Shown here: in pieces, positions 20,022 through 28,504 of the stretch
How the letters are laid out: every line of letters starts with the position of its first letter
Numbering within the stretch: the first letter of the stretch is position 1
From: Comamonas antarctica
Lineage (GTDB): Bacteria; Pseudomonadota; Gammaproteobacteria; Burkholderiales; Burkholderiaceae_C
Direction of reading: 5' to 3'
NCBI RefSeq assembly: GCF_013363755.1
Contig: NZ_CP054840.1
Coordinates: 1,977,501-2,041,500, forward strand
DNA: 64,000 nt
Notes under the pieces: generated by a model
What the model saw: the letters and a program-made list of their open reading frames with translations, nothing else
What the model was told of the DNA's origin: nothing
Databases searched by the model: none
Position numbers and translations under genes: made by a program

Positions 20022-20168
20022 CCTTCGACTGGCTCAGGACGAACGGAACCACCAGTTCGTCCTTCGATCCTTGGGCAAGCTCAGGATCAGGACGAACGCA
20101 AGCAACTGACACACCCCAACTCGCTCGGGACAAACGGCAACTCCCGTTCGCCCTGAGCTTGTCGAAGG
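20022..20168. repeat. Cluster of three short interspersed repeats
   Basis: Between dapD and pilU lie a plus copy at 20022-20046 (CCTTCGACTGGCTCAGGACG, then AACGG), a plus copy at 20061-20098 with small internal insertions, and a minus copy at 20144-20168. The outer copies can pair with each other as a long hairpin. No open frame of note is present in the 202-bp gap. Confidence 0.75.
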
Positions 20169-20195
20169 GCCGGTCATCACCCATAAGGAACTTGC

Positions 20196-21368
20196 ATGAG
20201 CACCATGGAGCGAATCCTGCGCCTGATGGGGGAGAAGCAGGCATCCGATGTCTACCTGTCCGCCAACGCGCCCGCGCTGATCAAGATCCATGGCGAGTGC
20301 GTGCCGATCAACGCCCAGCTGCTGCCGCCCGATGCGCCGCGCAGCCTGCTGGCCGAGATCGTGCCGCCCGAGCGCATGCAGGAACTGGAGCAGACCGGCG
20401 AACTCAACATTGGCGTGCCGCTGCGCGGCGTCGGGCGCTTTCGCGTGAGCGCGATGCGCCAGCGCGGCAGCTATGCGGTGGTCATCCGCTTCATTGCCCA
20501 GCACATTCCCGCGCTCGATACGCTGAACCTGCCGCCCGTGCTCAGCGAGCTGATCCTGCAAAAGCGCGGGCTGCTGCTGGTCGTGGGTGCCACCGGTTCG
20601 GGCAAGAGCACCACGCTCGCGTCGATGATCGATGCGCGCAACAAGACCGTCACGGGCCATATCCTCACCATCGAGGACCCGATCGAATACCAGTTCCGCA
20701 ACCAGCGCTCCATCGTCAACCAGCGCGAGATCGGCAGCGACACCGAGTCGCTGCAGACGGCGCTGAAGAACGCGCTGCGCCAGGCGCCCGACGTGATCCT
20801 GATCGGCGAGATCCGCGACCGCGAGACCATGTCGGCGGCGCTGGCCTATGCGCAGTCGGGCCACCTGTGCCTGGCCACGCTGCACGCCAACAACAGCTAC
20901 CACGCGCTGAGCCGCATCCTGAGCTTCTACCCGGTGGAAGTGCGCGAGGCGATGCTCGGCGATCTTGCCGCCGCGCTGCGCGCCGTGGTGTCGCAGCGCC
21001 TGGTGCGCACGCCCGCGGGGCTGCGCGTGCCGGCCGTCGAGGTCATGCTCAACACCAAGCTGGTGGCCGACCTGATTGAAAAAGGCGACTTCTCGGCGGT
21101 GCGCGAGGCCATGGAAAAGTCCATGGCCGAAGGCTCGCAGACCTTCGAGGAAGCATTGGCCGATCTGATCATCGCCGGCACCATCGACCGCAAGGAAGGG
21201 CTAGCCCATGCCGACTCGCCAACCAACCTGATGTGGCGGCTGCAAAACCAGTCGCCTGCGGCCAAGCCCGCGCCCGCGCCCGGCAGCGAAGCCAGGGCGG
21301 CGGCGCCGGCCGACGAAGAACAAGCCTCCTTTACCGACATCGTGCTGGATATCGGCTCCAACGGCTGA
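20196..21368 (+). CDS. pilU: Type IV pilus retraction-type ATPase PilU/PilT family
   Basis: The 390-residue secretion-type ATPase has Walker A GATGSGKST, an Asp box TIEDPIEYQF, Walker B DVILIGEIRDRETM and a His box (GHLCLATLHAN). The C-terminal DSPTNLMWRLQN segment and short acidic tail favour PilU over PilT. It powers or assists type IV pilus retraction. No pilT copy is adjacent here. It starts at the ATG at 20196 after an AAGGA ribosome-binding site and is followed by dapE. Confidence 0.88.
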   Translation: MSTMERILRLMGEKQASDVYLSANAPALIKIHGECVPINAQLLPPDAPRSLLAEIVPPERMQELEQTGELNIGVPLRGVGRFRVSAMRQRGSYAVVIRFIAQHIPALDTLNLPPVLSELILQKRGLLLVVGATGSGKSTTLASMIDARNKTVTGHILTIEDPIEYQFRNQRSIVNQREIGSDTESLQTALKNALRQAPDVILIGEIRDRETMSAALAYAQSGHLCLATLHANNSYHALSRILSFYPVEVREAMLGDLAAALRAVVSQRLVRTPAGLRVPAVEVMLNTKLVADLIEKGDFSAVREAMEKSMAEGSQTFEEALADLIIAGTIDRKEGLAHADSPTNLMWRLQNQSPAAKPAPAPGSEARAAAPADEEQASFTDIVLDIGSNG

Positions 21369-21414
21369 ATGCCGCCGACGAGCATCGTCCTGCACAAACC
21401 ATTGAATTTTCTCC

Positions 21415-22605
21415 ATGTCCCGCACCCTGCAACTGGCCGAGCAACTCATCAGCCGCCCCTCCGTCACGCCCGAAGATGCGGGCTGTCTTGAACTGATTGC
21501 CGCACGGCTCGCGCCGCTGGGCTTTGCCTGCGAACGCCTCGACAGCGGCCCGGACAGCTTCCGCGTGCAGAACCTCTACGCCAAGCGCTGCGGCGCGGGC
21601 GGCGCCGCAGCGCGCAAGACCGTGGTCTTCGCGGGCCACACCGATGTGGTGCCGACCGGACCGCTCGAGCAGTGGAGCAGCCCACCGTTCAGCCCGACGC
21701 ACCGCGACGGCCGGCTCTACGGCCGCGGCGCCAGCGACATGAAGACCTCGATTGCGGCGTTCGTCGTGGCCGCCGAGGAATTCCTGGCCGCCACGCCCGA
21801 ACCGCTGGTCGACCTGGCCTTCCTGCTGACCAGCGACGAGGAAGGCCCGTCGGTGGACGGCACCAAGGTCGTGGTCGAGCAGTTCAAGGCGCGCGGCGAG
21901 CGCCTCGACTATTGCATCGTGGGCGAGCCCACATCGGTGGAGCGCACCGGCGACATGATCAAGAACGGCCGCCGCGGCACCATGAGCGGCAAGCTCACGG
22001 TACGGGGCGTCCAGGGCCACATCGCCTACCCGCAGCTCGCGCGCAATCCCATCCACCAGGCGGTGCCGGCGCTGACCGAACTGGCCGCCACGGCCTGGGA
22101 CCAGGGCAATGCGTTCTTCCCGCCCACCAGCTGGCAGATCAGCAACATCCATGGCGGCACGGGCGCGAGCAATGTGATTCCCGGCAGCGTGGTGGTCGAC
22201 TTCAACTTCCGCTTCTGCACCGAATCGACGGCCGAGGGCCTGCAGGCGCGCGTGCATGAAGTGCTCGATCGCCATGGCCTCGAGTACACGCTGGACTGGA
22301 CCATTGGCGGCCAGCCCTTTCTCACCACGCCCGGCGAACTGGTTCTGGCAGTGCAGCAGGCCATCGAGGCCGAGACCGGCCTGCAGACCGAGCTTTCCAC
22401 GACCGGCGGCACCAGCGACGGGCGCTTCATTGCGCAGATCTGCGAGCAGGTCATTGAAATGGGCCCACCCAACGCCAGCATCCACAAGATCGACGAAAAT
22501 ATCGCCCTGGCCGATATCGCGCCCTTGACCAACATCTACCGCCGCACGCTGGAAAACCTGCATGCCCAGGCCCTTGCGGCCTTGGCCTCCCCGGCCGCGG
22601 TGTGA
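21415..22605 (+). CDS. dapE: Succinyl-diaminopimelate desuccinylase DapE
   Basis: The 396-residue M20-family dizinc hydrolase removes succinate from N-succinyl-LL-diaminopimelate. Metal and catalytic regions are [37 protein letters not shown] (catalytic Glu) and [12 protein letters not shown], with a C-terminal metal His in a [12 protein letters not shown] segment. It is 46 bp after pilU and overlaps prmB by 4 bp. With dapC and dapD it completes the lysine cluster. Confidence 0.96.
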   Translation: MSRTLQLAEQLISRPSVTPEDAGCLELIAARLAPLGFACERLDSGPDSFRVQNLYAKRCGAGGAAARKTVVFAGHTDVVPTGPLEQWSSPPFSPTHRDGRLYGRGASDMKTSIAAFVVAAEEFLAATPEPLVDLAFLLTSDEEGPSVDGTKVVVEQFKARGERLDYCIVGEPTSVERTGDMIKNGRRGTMSGKLTVRGVQGHIAYPQLARNPIHQAVPALTELAATAWDQGNAFFPPTSWQISNIHGGTGASNVIPGSVVVDFNFRFCTESTAEGLQARVHEVLDRHGLEYTLDWTIGGQPFLTTPGELVLAVQQAIEAETGLQTELSTTGGTSDGRFIAQICEQVIEMGPPNASIHKIDENIALADIAPLTNIYRRTLENLHAQALAALASPAAV

Positions 22606-23534
22606 ACGAAAGCTCCATGACTGAACCCCAAGCCGTGCACGGCACGACGGTGGGCGCGCTGATCGCGTCCGGTGCCAGCGCCCTTACCCAGGCGGGCGTG
22701 GCCTTTGGCCACGGCACCAGCAACGCCCATGACGAAGCCAGCTGGCTGGTGCTGTGGCGCCTGGGCATCGCGCTCGACAGCGACCTGGATTCCGACGCGC
22801 TCGCTGCGCAGCCCGTCGATGCCGCGCAGCAGGCCCAGGTCGCCGCGCTGTTCGACGAACGCATCCGCACCCGCAAGCCAGCGGCCTATCTGACGCAGGA
22901 AGCCTGGCTGCAAGGCGTGCCGTTCTACATCGATGAGCGTTCCATCGTGCCGCGCAGCTTCATTGCCGAGATCCTGGCCGACGGCTCGATCGACGACTGG
23001 CTCAGCGACCAGACGCATGACGTGCTCGACCTGTGCACCGGCAATGGCAGCCTGGCTTGCCTCGCGGCCATGGCGTATCCCGAGGTGCAGGTGACGGGCG
23101 CCGACCTGTCGCCCGACGCACTGGCCGTGGCGCGCATCAATGTCGAGCGCCATGCATTGCAGCAGCGCGTGCAACTGGTCGAGTCCGATGGCATGGCGCA
23201 GACGCCCGGTCCGTGGGACCTGATCCTGTGCAACCCGCCCTACGTCAATTCGGCCAGCATGGCCCGGCTGCCGGCCGAATACCAGGCCGAGCCGCAACTG
23301 GCGCTGGCCGGCGGCACCGACGGCATGGACTTCATCCAGCAGCTGCTGCGCGACGCGCCCAGCCGCATGCGCGAGCACGCCATCCTGGTGCTCGAGATCG
23401 GCAACGAGCGCGCCTACTTCGAAGCCGCGTTTCCCCAGCTGCCGGTGTTCTGGCTGGACACCAGCTCCGGCGACGAGCAGGTGCTGCTGATCACGCGTGA
23501 AGCGCTGGTGCGCCACGCGCTCGCCGAGCTCTGA
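22602..23534 (+). CDS. prmB: Ribosomal protein uL3 glutamine N5-methyltransferase PrmB
   Basis: The 310-residue SAM enzyme methylates a Gln in ribosomal protein L3. Motif I is [15 protein letters not shown] and the catalytic NPPY appears in [14 protein letters not shown]. The upstream helical domain has the [24 protein letters not shown] pattern that separates PrmB from PrmC. A GTG at 22602 overlaps the dapE stop (GTGA). An ATG at 22617 would cost five residues and is a possible alternative. Confidence 0.94.
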   Translation: MNESSMTEPQAVHGTTVGALIASGASALTQAGVAFGHGTSNAHDEASWLVLWRLGIALDSDLDSDALAAQPVDAAQQAQVAALFDERIRTRKPAAYLTQEAWLQGVPFYIDERSIVPRSFIAEILADGSIDDWLSDQTHDVLDLCTGNGSLACLAAMAYPEVQVTGADLSPDALAVARINVERHALQQRVQLVESDGMAQTPGPWDLILCNPPYVNSASMARLPAEYQAEPQLALAGGTDGMDFIQQLLRDAPSRMREHAILVLEIGNERAYFEAAFPQLPVFWLDTSSGDEQVLLITREALVRHALAEL

Positions 23535-23625
23535 ATGACGGCCTGCGCCGCGTGCGCAGGCCCACCCCTTTTATGCCAGGCGCGCGGCGCCTGCACCGTG
23601 GCCCTGCCACGCCCTGGACCCTGCC

Positions 23626-25656
23626 ATGATTACCCTCAAGAACGTGACCCTGCGCCGCTCGGCCAAAGTGCTGCTCGACCAGGTGACCACCACCATCAAT
23701 CCCGGCGAGAAAGTCGGCCTCGTGGGCCGCAATGGCGCCGGCAAATCGACGCTGTTCGCGCTGTTCACCGGCGCGCTGGCCGAAGACGGCGGCGAATTCT
23801 CCATGCCGCGCCACTGGCGCATGGCGCAGGTCGCGCAGAACATGCCCGAGACCAGCGAAACCGCCACCCAATTCGTGCTGGAAGGCGACACGCGCCTGAG
23901 CGAGGTGCAGCAGCAGCTGCTCGACGCCGAGGCCAGCGATGACGGCATGGCCATTGCCCAGGCCTACTGCGACCTGGCCGACGCCGGCGCGCATGACGCG
24001 GTCTCGCGCGCCCAGGCGCTGATCCTCGGCCTGGGCTTCAAGTCCTCCGAACTCGACCAGCCCGTGGACAGCTTCTCGGGCGGCTGGCGCATGCGCCTGC
24101 AGCTCGCACGCGCGCTGATGTGCCCCTCCGACCTGCTGCTGCTCGATGAACCGACCAACCACTTGGACCTGGACGCGCTGGTGTGGCTCGAAGCCTGGCT
24201 CAAGCGCTATGCGGGCACGATGATCGTCATCAGCCATGACCGCGAATTCCTCGACGCCGTGACCACGGTGACGCTGCAGATCAATGCCGCCCAGCTCAAC
24301 CGCTACGGCGGCAACTACAGCAAGTTCGAGGAACTGCGCGCGCAGCAGATCGAGTTGCAGGGCGCGACCTACGCCAAGCAGCAGGAAAAGATCGCCCACC
24401 TGCAGAAGTTCATCGACCGCTTCAAGGCCAAGGCCTCGAAGGCCAAGCAGGCGCAAAGCCGCGTCAAGGCGCTGGAGCGCATGGAGAAGATCGGCCCGGT
24501 GCTGGCAGAAGCCGACTTCACCTTCGAGTTCAAGGAGCCGCTCAACCTGCCCAACCCGATGCTGGCGATTGCCGACGCCTCGTTCGGCTACCGCGGGGAC
24601 GACGGCAGCGAGACCACCATCCTGCGCCATGTCAACCGCTCGGTGCTCGCCGGCCAGCGCATCGGCATTCTGGGCGCCAACGGCCAGGGCAAGTCGACAC
24701 TGGTCAAGACCATCGCGCACGAGATGGGCGCGCTCGCCGGCCAGGTGACCGAGGGCAAGGGGCTGAACATCGGCTACTTCGCCCAGCAGGAGCTGGACGT
24801 GCTGCGGCCCGGCGACAACCCGCTGGAGCACATGATCCGCCTGGCACGCGAGCAGGGCCCGAACAGCCGCGAACCCTCGCGCGAGCAGGATCTGCGCAGC
24901 TACCTGGGCAGCTTCAACTTCACCGGCGACATGGTCAAGCAGGCCGTGGGCTCGATGAGCGGCGGCGAAAAGGCGCGGCTGGTGCTGGCCATGATCGTGT
25001 GGCAGCGCCCCAACCTGCTGCTGCTTGACGAACCCACCAACCACCTGGACCTGGCAAAGCGCGAGGCGCTGTCGATGGCGCTCAACGAGTTCGAAGGCAC
25101 GGTGATGCTGGTCAGCCACGACCGCGCATTGCTGCGTGCGGTCTGCGACGAATTCTGGATGGTTGGCCGCGGCGCCGTCGGCCCGTTCGATGGCGACCTC
25201 GACGACTACCAGCGCTACCTGCTGGAAGAATCCAAGCGCCTGCGCGAGGAAGCAAAGAACGAGGAAGTGGTCCCCGTAGCACCACCTGCGCCTGCCTTGG
25301 CGCCTGCTCCCGTCGCCGCCGCTGCGCCCGCACCCGTCGCGGCAGCGCCCGTCCTGCCGGCTGTGGACCAGAAGGAACAGCGCCGGCTGGCCGCCGCCGC
25401 GCGCCAGGGTCTGGCTGAAAAGCTGCGCCCCTACAGGAAGGAACTCGAGGCCAATGACAAGAAGCTGGCGCAGTTGACCGCCGAGCGCACTTCATTGGAA
25501 GAGCGCCTGGCGCAGCCGCTGCCGCCGGCGGAGATCGCCGAATCCGGCAAGCGGCTCAAGGCCTGCAACGACGAAATCGATGCCCTGGAGGAGCGCTGGC
25601 TTGAACTCAATGAGTTGATCGAGGGTCTGACGGCAGCGGCTGGCAACGATTCGTAA
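23626..25656 (+). CDS. ABC-F family ATPase (YheS-like)
   Basis: The 676-residue soluble protein has two ABC domains. The first has Walker A GRNGAGKST, signature FSGGWRMRLQLARAL and DEPTNHLD. The second has GANGQGKST, MSGGEKARLVLAM and DEPTNHLD. A P-site linker lies between them, and an Ala/Pro stretch leads to a C-terminal coiled coil (about residues 590-676). The N-terminus MITLKNVTLRRSAKVLLDQ is YheS-type. ABC-F proteins act on ribosomes and there is no membrane domain. It is followed by a clear intrinsic terminator. Confidence 0.92.
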   Translation: MITLKNVTLRRSAKVLLDQVTTTINPGEKVGLVGRNGAGKSTLFALFTGALAEDGGEFSMPRHWRMAQVAQNMPETSETATQFVLEGDTRLSEVQQQLLDAEASDDGMAIAQAYCDLADAGAHDAVSRAQALILGLGFKSSELDQPVDSFSGGWRMRLQLARALMCPSDLLLLDEPTNHLDLDALVWLEAWLKRYAGTMIVISHDREFLDAVTTVTLQINAAQLNRYGGNYSKFEELRAQQIELQGATYAKQQEKIAHLQKFIDRFKAKASKAKQAQSRVKALERMEKIGPVLAEADFTFEFKEPLNLPNPMLAIADASFGYRGDDGSETTILRHVNRSVLAGQRIGILGANGQGKSTLVKTIAHEMGALAGQVTEGKGLNIGYFAQQELDVLRPGDNPLEHMIRLAREQGPNSREPSREQDLRSYLGSFNFTGDMVKQAVGSMSGGEKARLVLAMIVWQRPNLLLLDEPTNHLDLAKREALSMALNEFEGTVMLVSHDRALLRAVCDEFWMVGRGAVGPFDGDLDDYQRYLLEESKRLREEAKNEEVVPVAPPAPALAPAPVAAAAPAPVAAAPVLPAVDQKEQRRLAAAARQGLAEKLRPYRKELEANDKKLAQLTAERTSLEERLAQPLPPAEIAESGKRLKACNDEIDALEERWLELNELIEGLTAAAGNDS

Positions 25657-25685
25657 GCAACTTGGCGCCCGATTGAAGCACCGGA

Positions 25686-25710
25686 AACCAAGGCAACGCC
25701 TTGGTTTTTT
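25686..25710 (+). terminator. Intrinsic terminator after the ABC-F gene
   Basis: AACCAAGGC-AAC-GCCTTGGTT is a 9-bp stem followed directly by a T run, 30 bases after the stop codon. Confidence 0.9.
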
Positions 25711-25783
25711 GCTATCTATTTTGCAATTCGAAAAACGATTGGGCCGCTGGGCGGTCCGGGGTTTCATTTGTTTGCGTTTGCCC

Positions 25784-25814
25784 GTCAACGGGCCTGCGCC
25801 GTGCCACGTTGTAG
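25784..25814 (+). promoter_or_regulatory. Promoter-like element of small gene 1 (GTCAAC-N15-CACGTTGTAG)
   Basis: GTCAAC at 25784-25789 and CACGTTGTAG at 25805-25814 are separated by 15 bases and end 19 bases before the ATG at 25834. The same two blocks with the same spacing precede small gene 2. The AAC-N17-CGTT arrangement resembles ECF-sigma promoters. Which sigma factor would use it is unknown. Confidence 0.5.
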
Positions 25815-25833
25815 AAGCAAAGGAGCTTTTACT

Positions 25834-25908
25834 ATGAACATGACTGCCCAAACCGCCGCCTGGCCTGAAGACGAACGCGACCGCAAGCGCGCTCCGGCCC
25901 GCTGCTGA
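25834..25908 (+). CDS. Small protein 1 of a duplicated 24-codon pair
   Basis: The 24-residue frame begins MNMTAQTAAW and ends EDERDRKRAPARC, with one Pro between these parts. It has an AGGAG ribosome-binding site 8 bases before the ATG. A paralogue lies 332 bp downstream. Codons differ at silent sites (AAG/AAA for Lys, GCT/GCA for Ala, GCC/GCT for Ala) while the Trp, the EDERDRKRAPARC block and the C-terminal Cys are kept, which argues for translation. There is no membrane segment. The charged tail could bind RNA or protein, and the C-terminal Cys might bind metal or form a disulphide. I do not recognise the family. Confidence 0.62.
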   Translation: MNMTAQTAAWPEDERDRKRAPARC

Positions 25909-26022
25909 GACCTCATCGCTGCGGGTGCCGCGCCGCTGCGCCGCATCCGCCTCGCCGGGCTGGCCTGCCGATGCAGATGCCCCTGCCCCCCGCTTTCAAC
26001 CGCCGCCATACGGCACCAGAAG

Positions 26023-26044
26023 ACCCGCTTTGGCGGGTTTTTTC
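26023..26044 (+). terminator. Intrinsic terminator after small gene 1
   Basis: ACCCGC-TTTG-GCGGGT is followed by a run of T, ending the small-gene-1 unit about 115 bases after its stop codon. Confidence 0.85.
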
Positions 26045-26113
26045 TTGGCTCCGCGCGCTTTTTCGGCGTTCGACCGGCACCGGAAAAAATTTTCAAAATT
26101 TTTGTATTTCTCT

Positions 26114-26144
26114 GTCAACCACCATTCCAGCCGACACGTTGTAG
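26114..26144 (+). promoter_or_regulatory. Promoter-like element of small gene 2 (GTCAAC-N15-CACGTTGTAG)
   Basis: GTCAAC at 26114-26119 and CACGTTGTAG at 26135-26144 have the same 15-base spacing as upstream of small gene 1, while the 15 bases between them are unrelated. AT-rich sequence precedes it. The element ends 21 bases before the ATG at 26166. Confidence 0.5.
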
Positions 26145-26165
26145 GACTATCAAGGAGCTTTTGCT

Positions 26166-26240
26166 ATGAACATGCCTACACAAATGTCCGCTTGGCGCGA
26201 AGACGAACGCGACCGCAAACGCGCACCGGCCCGCTGCTGA
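26166..26240 (+). CDS. Small protein 2 of a duplicated 24-codon pair
   Basis: The 24-residue frame begins MNMPTQMSAW and ends EDERDRKRAPARC, differing from small protein 1 at only five positions, all in the first half. The ribosome-binding site AAGGAG precedes the ATG by 8 bases. The 114 bases after the stop codon hold a C/T-rich block and a hairpin and end in a terminator, so the transcript could also act as RNA. The product family is not recognised. Confidence 0.62.
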   Translation: MNMPTQMSAWREDERDRKRAPARC

Positions 26241-26382
26241 GCCGCCTTTCCCGCGAGTGCCGGGTTGAGCCACTACGCACTCAATACGCCCTCCTTCCAG
26301 CGTATCGGCATCACCGATACCAGGCTTCCGAATTCCACCGGCATCCGCCGGGCATAAAAAAACCCGCCTTGGCGGGTTTTTT
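26241..26382 (+). ncRNA. Structured 3' region of small gene 2, possible regulatory RNA
   Basis: Bases 26288-26298 include the C/T-rich CCCTCCTTCC, complementary in kind to Shine-Dalgarno sequences. Next is a perfect 7-bp hairpin GTATCGG-CATCA-CCGATAC at 26302-26320, then the terminator stem. This layout is like sRNAs that follow small stress-protein genes. No expression evidence is available, so this is a hypothesis. Confidence 0.25.
26356..26382. terminator. Bidirectional intrinsic terminator between small gene 2 and phaB
   Basis: AACCCGCC-TT-GGCGGGTT is flanked by an A run on the left and a T run on the right. It can therefore stop the plus-strand small gene and the minus-strand pha operon, whose last stop codon is at 26392. 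Confidence 0.9.
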
Positions 26383-26391
26383 CTTGCCTAC

Positions 26392-27129
26392 TCAATGCAT
26401 ATGCAGGCCGCCGTTGACGGAAAAGTCCGCTCCGGTCGAGTAGCCGCCATCCTCCGATGCCAGCCAGGCGATGATCGAGGCAATCTCACCGGGCTCGCCC
26501 AGGCGGCGCACCGGAATGGTGCCCACGATCTTGTCCAGCACCTCCTGGCGGATCGCCTTCACCATGTCGGTACCGATATAGCCGGGACTCACGGTGTTGA
26601 CCGTGACGCCCTTGGTCGCGAGTTCCTGCGCCAGCGCCATCGTGAAACCATGCATGCCGGCCTTGGCGGCCGAGTAGTTGGTCTGGCCCGACTGGCCCTT
26701 GACGCCGTTGACCGAGCTGATGTTGATGATCCGGCCCCAGCCCTTGTCGACCATGTCGCCCACCACCTGCTTGGTGACGTTGAACATGGATGTCAGGTTG
26801 GTTTCAATGACCGCATCCCAATCGTCGCGGGTCATCTTCAGGAACATGCGATCGCGCGTGATGCCCGCGTTGTTGACCAGCACGTCGATGCTGCCATGTT
26901 CGGCCTTGGCCTGGCTGAAGGCGTTATAGGTCGAATCCCAGTCGCCGACATTGCCGACGGACGCATGGAATTCGAAGCCCTGGTCGTTTTGCTCCTTGAG
27001 CCACTTGTGGAAATCCCGTGTCGGGCCGCAGCCGGCAATCACCTTGAATCCGTCCTTGTAAAGACGCTGGCAGATCGAGGTGCCGATGCCGCCCATACCC
27101 CCCGTGACATACGCAACTTTTTGACTCAT
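26392..27129 (-). CDS. phaB: Acetoacetyl-CoA reductase PhaB
   Basis: The 245-residue short-chain dehydrogenase reduces acetoacetyl-CoA to (R)-3-hydroxybutyryl-CoA with NADPH for PHB synthesis. Seen are the cofactor motif TGGMGGIG, NNAGITRD, and the catalytic Ser and YxxxK in NISSVNGVKGQSGQTNYSAAKAG. PSPGYIGTDMV-type and C-terminal NGGLHMH segments match PhaB. The ATG at 27129 has a GGAGAA ribosome-binding site and the family start MSQKVAYVTGG. It is last in phaC-phaA-phaB and is followed by a bidirectional terminator. Confidence 0.96.
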   Translation of the reverse strand: MSQKVAYVTGGMGGIGTSICQRLYKDGFKVIAGCGPTRDFHKWLKEQNDQGFEFHASVGNVGDWDSTYNAFSQAKAEHGSIDVLVNNAGITRDRMFLKMTRDDWDAVIETNLTSMFNVTKQVVGDMVDKGWGRIINISSVNGVKGQSGQTNYSAAKAGMHGFTMALAQELATKGVTVNTVSPGYIGTDMVKAIRQEVLDKIVGTIPVRRLGEPGEIASIIAWLASEDGGYSTGADFSVNGGLHMH

Positions 27130-27230
27130 CAAAGTTCTCCTGGAAAACCACTCGTACGATTCAACCACTCTATCGAAGTTCGCCGAACGGAAGATGCGGG
27201 CAACTACTGCCCTCTCTTCACGTTCAGCGC

Positions 27231-28412
27231 TCAGACCCGTTCCAGCGCCATGGCCACGCCCATGCCACCGCCGATACACAGACCGGCGAGGCCGCGGCGC
27301 GCGCCGCTGCGCTGCATCTCGTGCAGCAGCGTGACCAGCACGCGGCAGCCCGAGGCACCGATGGGGTGGCCCAGCGCAATGGCACCGCCATTGACGTTGA
27401 CCTTGGCGGGATCGATGCCCAGTTGCTGGTTCACGGCGCAGGCCTGGGCCGCGAAGGCTTCATTGAGTTCGAAAAGGTCGACCTCCTCGGCCTTCCAGCC
27501 CGCACGCGCCAGTGCCTTGCGGCTAGCAAAAACCGGGCCCAGGCCCATGGTCGCCGGATCGAGGCCGGAAGTGGCGTAGGAAACGATGCGCGCCAGTGGC
27601 TGCAGCCCCAGCGCCTTGGCCTTGGCGGCGGACATCACCACCACTGCGGCGGCGCCGTCGTTGAGGCCCGAGGCGTTGCCCGCGGTCACCGAGCCGGCCT
27701 TGTCGAACGCGGGGCGCAGGCCACCCAGCGCCTCGGCATTGGTCTTGCGGTTGATGTACTCATCGGCCGCGAACTTGACGGGCTCGCCCTTGCGCTGCGG
27801 AATCTCCACGGGCACGATCTCGGCCTCGAACTTGCCCGCGTCCTGCGCGGCCGCAGCCTTTTGCTGGCTGGCCAGCGCCAGCGCATCCTGCATCTCGCGC
27901 GTGACGCCGTTTTCGCGGGCCACGTTCTCGGCGGTGATGCCCATGTGGTACTGGTTGTAGACGTCCCACAGGCCGTCGACGATCATCGTGTCGCTCATCT
28001 TCCAGTCGCCCATGCGCTGGCCTTCGCGCGAGCCATTGAGCACGTGCGGCGACAGGCTCATGTTCTCCTGCCCTCCGGCCACCACGATCTCGCTGTCGCC
28101 CGTGGCCACGGCCTGGGCCGCAAGCATCACGGCCTTGAGGCCCGAGCCGCAGACGGCGTTGATGGTCAGTGCCGGCGTTTCCTTGGCGACGCCGGCCTTC
28201 ATCATCGCCTGGCGCGCCGGGTTCTGGCCGACGCCGGCGGTGAGGACCTGGCCCATGATGACTTCGCCGACCTGGTCCAGCGGCACCTGGGCTCGGCCCA
28301 GTGCCTCGCGGATGACCAGCGCGCCCAGCTCGGTGGCGGGCACCTTGGCCAGGGCGCCGCCGAATTTGCCCACGGGCGTACGAACAGCAGAAACGATGAC
28401 GATGTCTTCCAT
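27231..28412 (-). CDS. phaA: Acetyl-CoA acetyltransferase (beta-ketothiolase) PhaA
   Basis: The 393-residue thiolase condenses two acetyl-CoA to acetoacetyl-CoA. The nucleophile is Cys88 in [11 protein letters not shown], the His lies in [16 protein letters not shown], and the second Cys in CIGGGMGVA near the C-terminus. It lies between phaC (92-bp gap) and phaB (101-bp gap). The phaC-phaA gap carries a PHB-regulator-like palindrome and a TTGACA on the minus strand, so phaA-phaB may have its own promoter. Confidence 0.96.
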   Translation of the reverse strand: MEDIVIVSAVRTPVGKFGGALAKVPATELGALVIREALGRAQVPLDQVGEVIMGQVLTAGVGQNPARQAMMKAGVAKETPALTINAVCGSGLKAVMLAAQAVATGDSEIVVAGGQENMSLSPHVLNGSREGQRMGDWKMSDTMIVDGLWDVYNQYHMGITAENVARENGVTREMQDALALASQQKAAAAQDAGKFEAEIVPVEIPQRKGEPVKFAADEYINRKTNAEALGGLRPAFDKAGSVTAGNASGLNDGAAAVVVMSAAKAKALGLQPLARIVSYATSGLDPATMGLGPVFASRKALARAGWKAEEVDLFELNEAFAAQACAVNQQLGIDPAKVNVNGGAIALGHPIGASGCRVLVTLLHEMQRSGARRGLAGLCIGGGMGVAMALERV

Positions 28413-28485
28413 GATGGTCCTTTGATGACTCTGTTGTGGCGAGCGGACCGGTCAACGCGGGTCCAGCCGTCGCCTCATGCTACGG

Positions 28486-28503
28486 ATATTGCACCGCAAC
28501 ATT
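28486..28503. promoter_or_regulatory. Candidate PHB-regulator operator upstream of phaA
   Basis: ATATTGCACCGCAACATT matches the 18-mer before phaZ at 16 of 18 positions. On the minus strand it directly follows a TTGACA, so it would sit between the -35 and the start of phaA transcription. Confidence 0.5.
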
Positions 28504-28504
28504 G

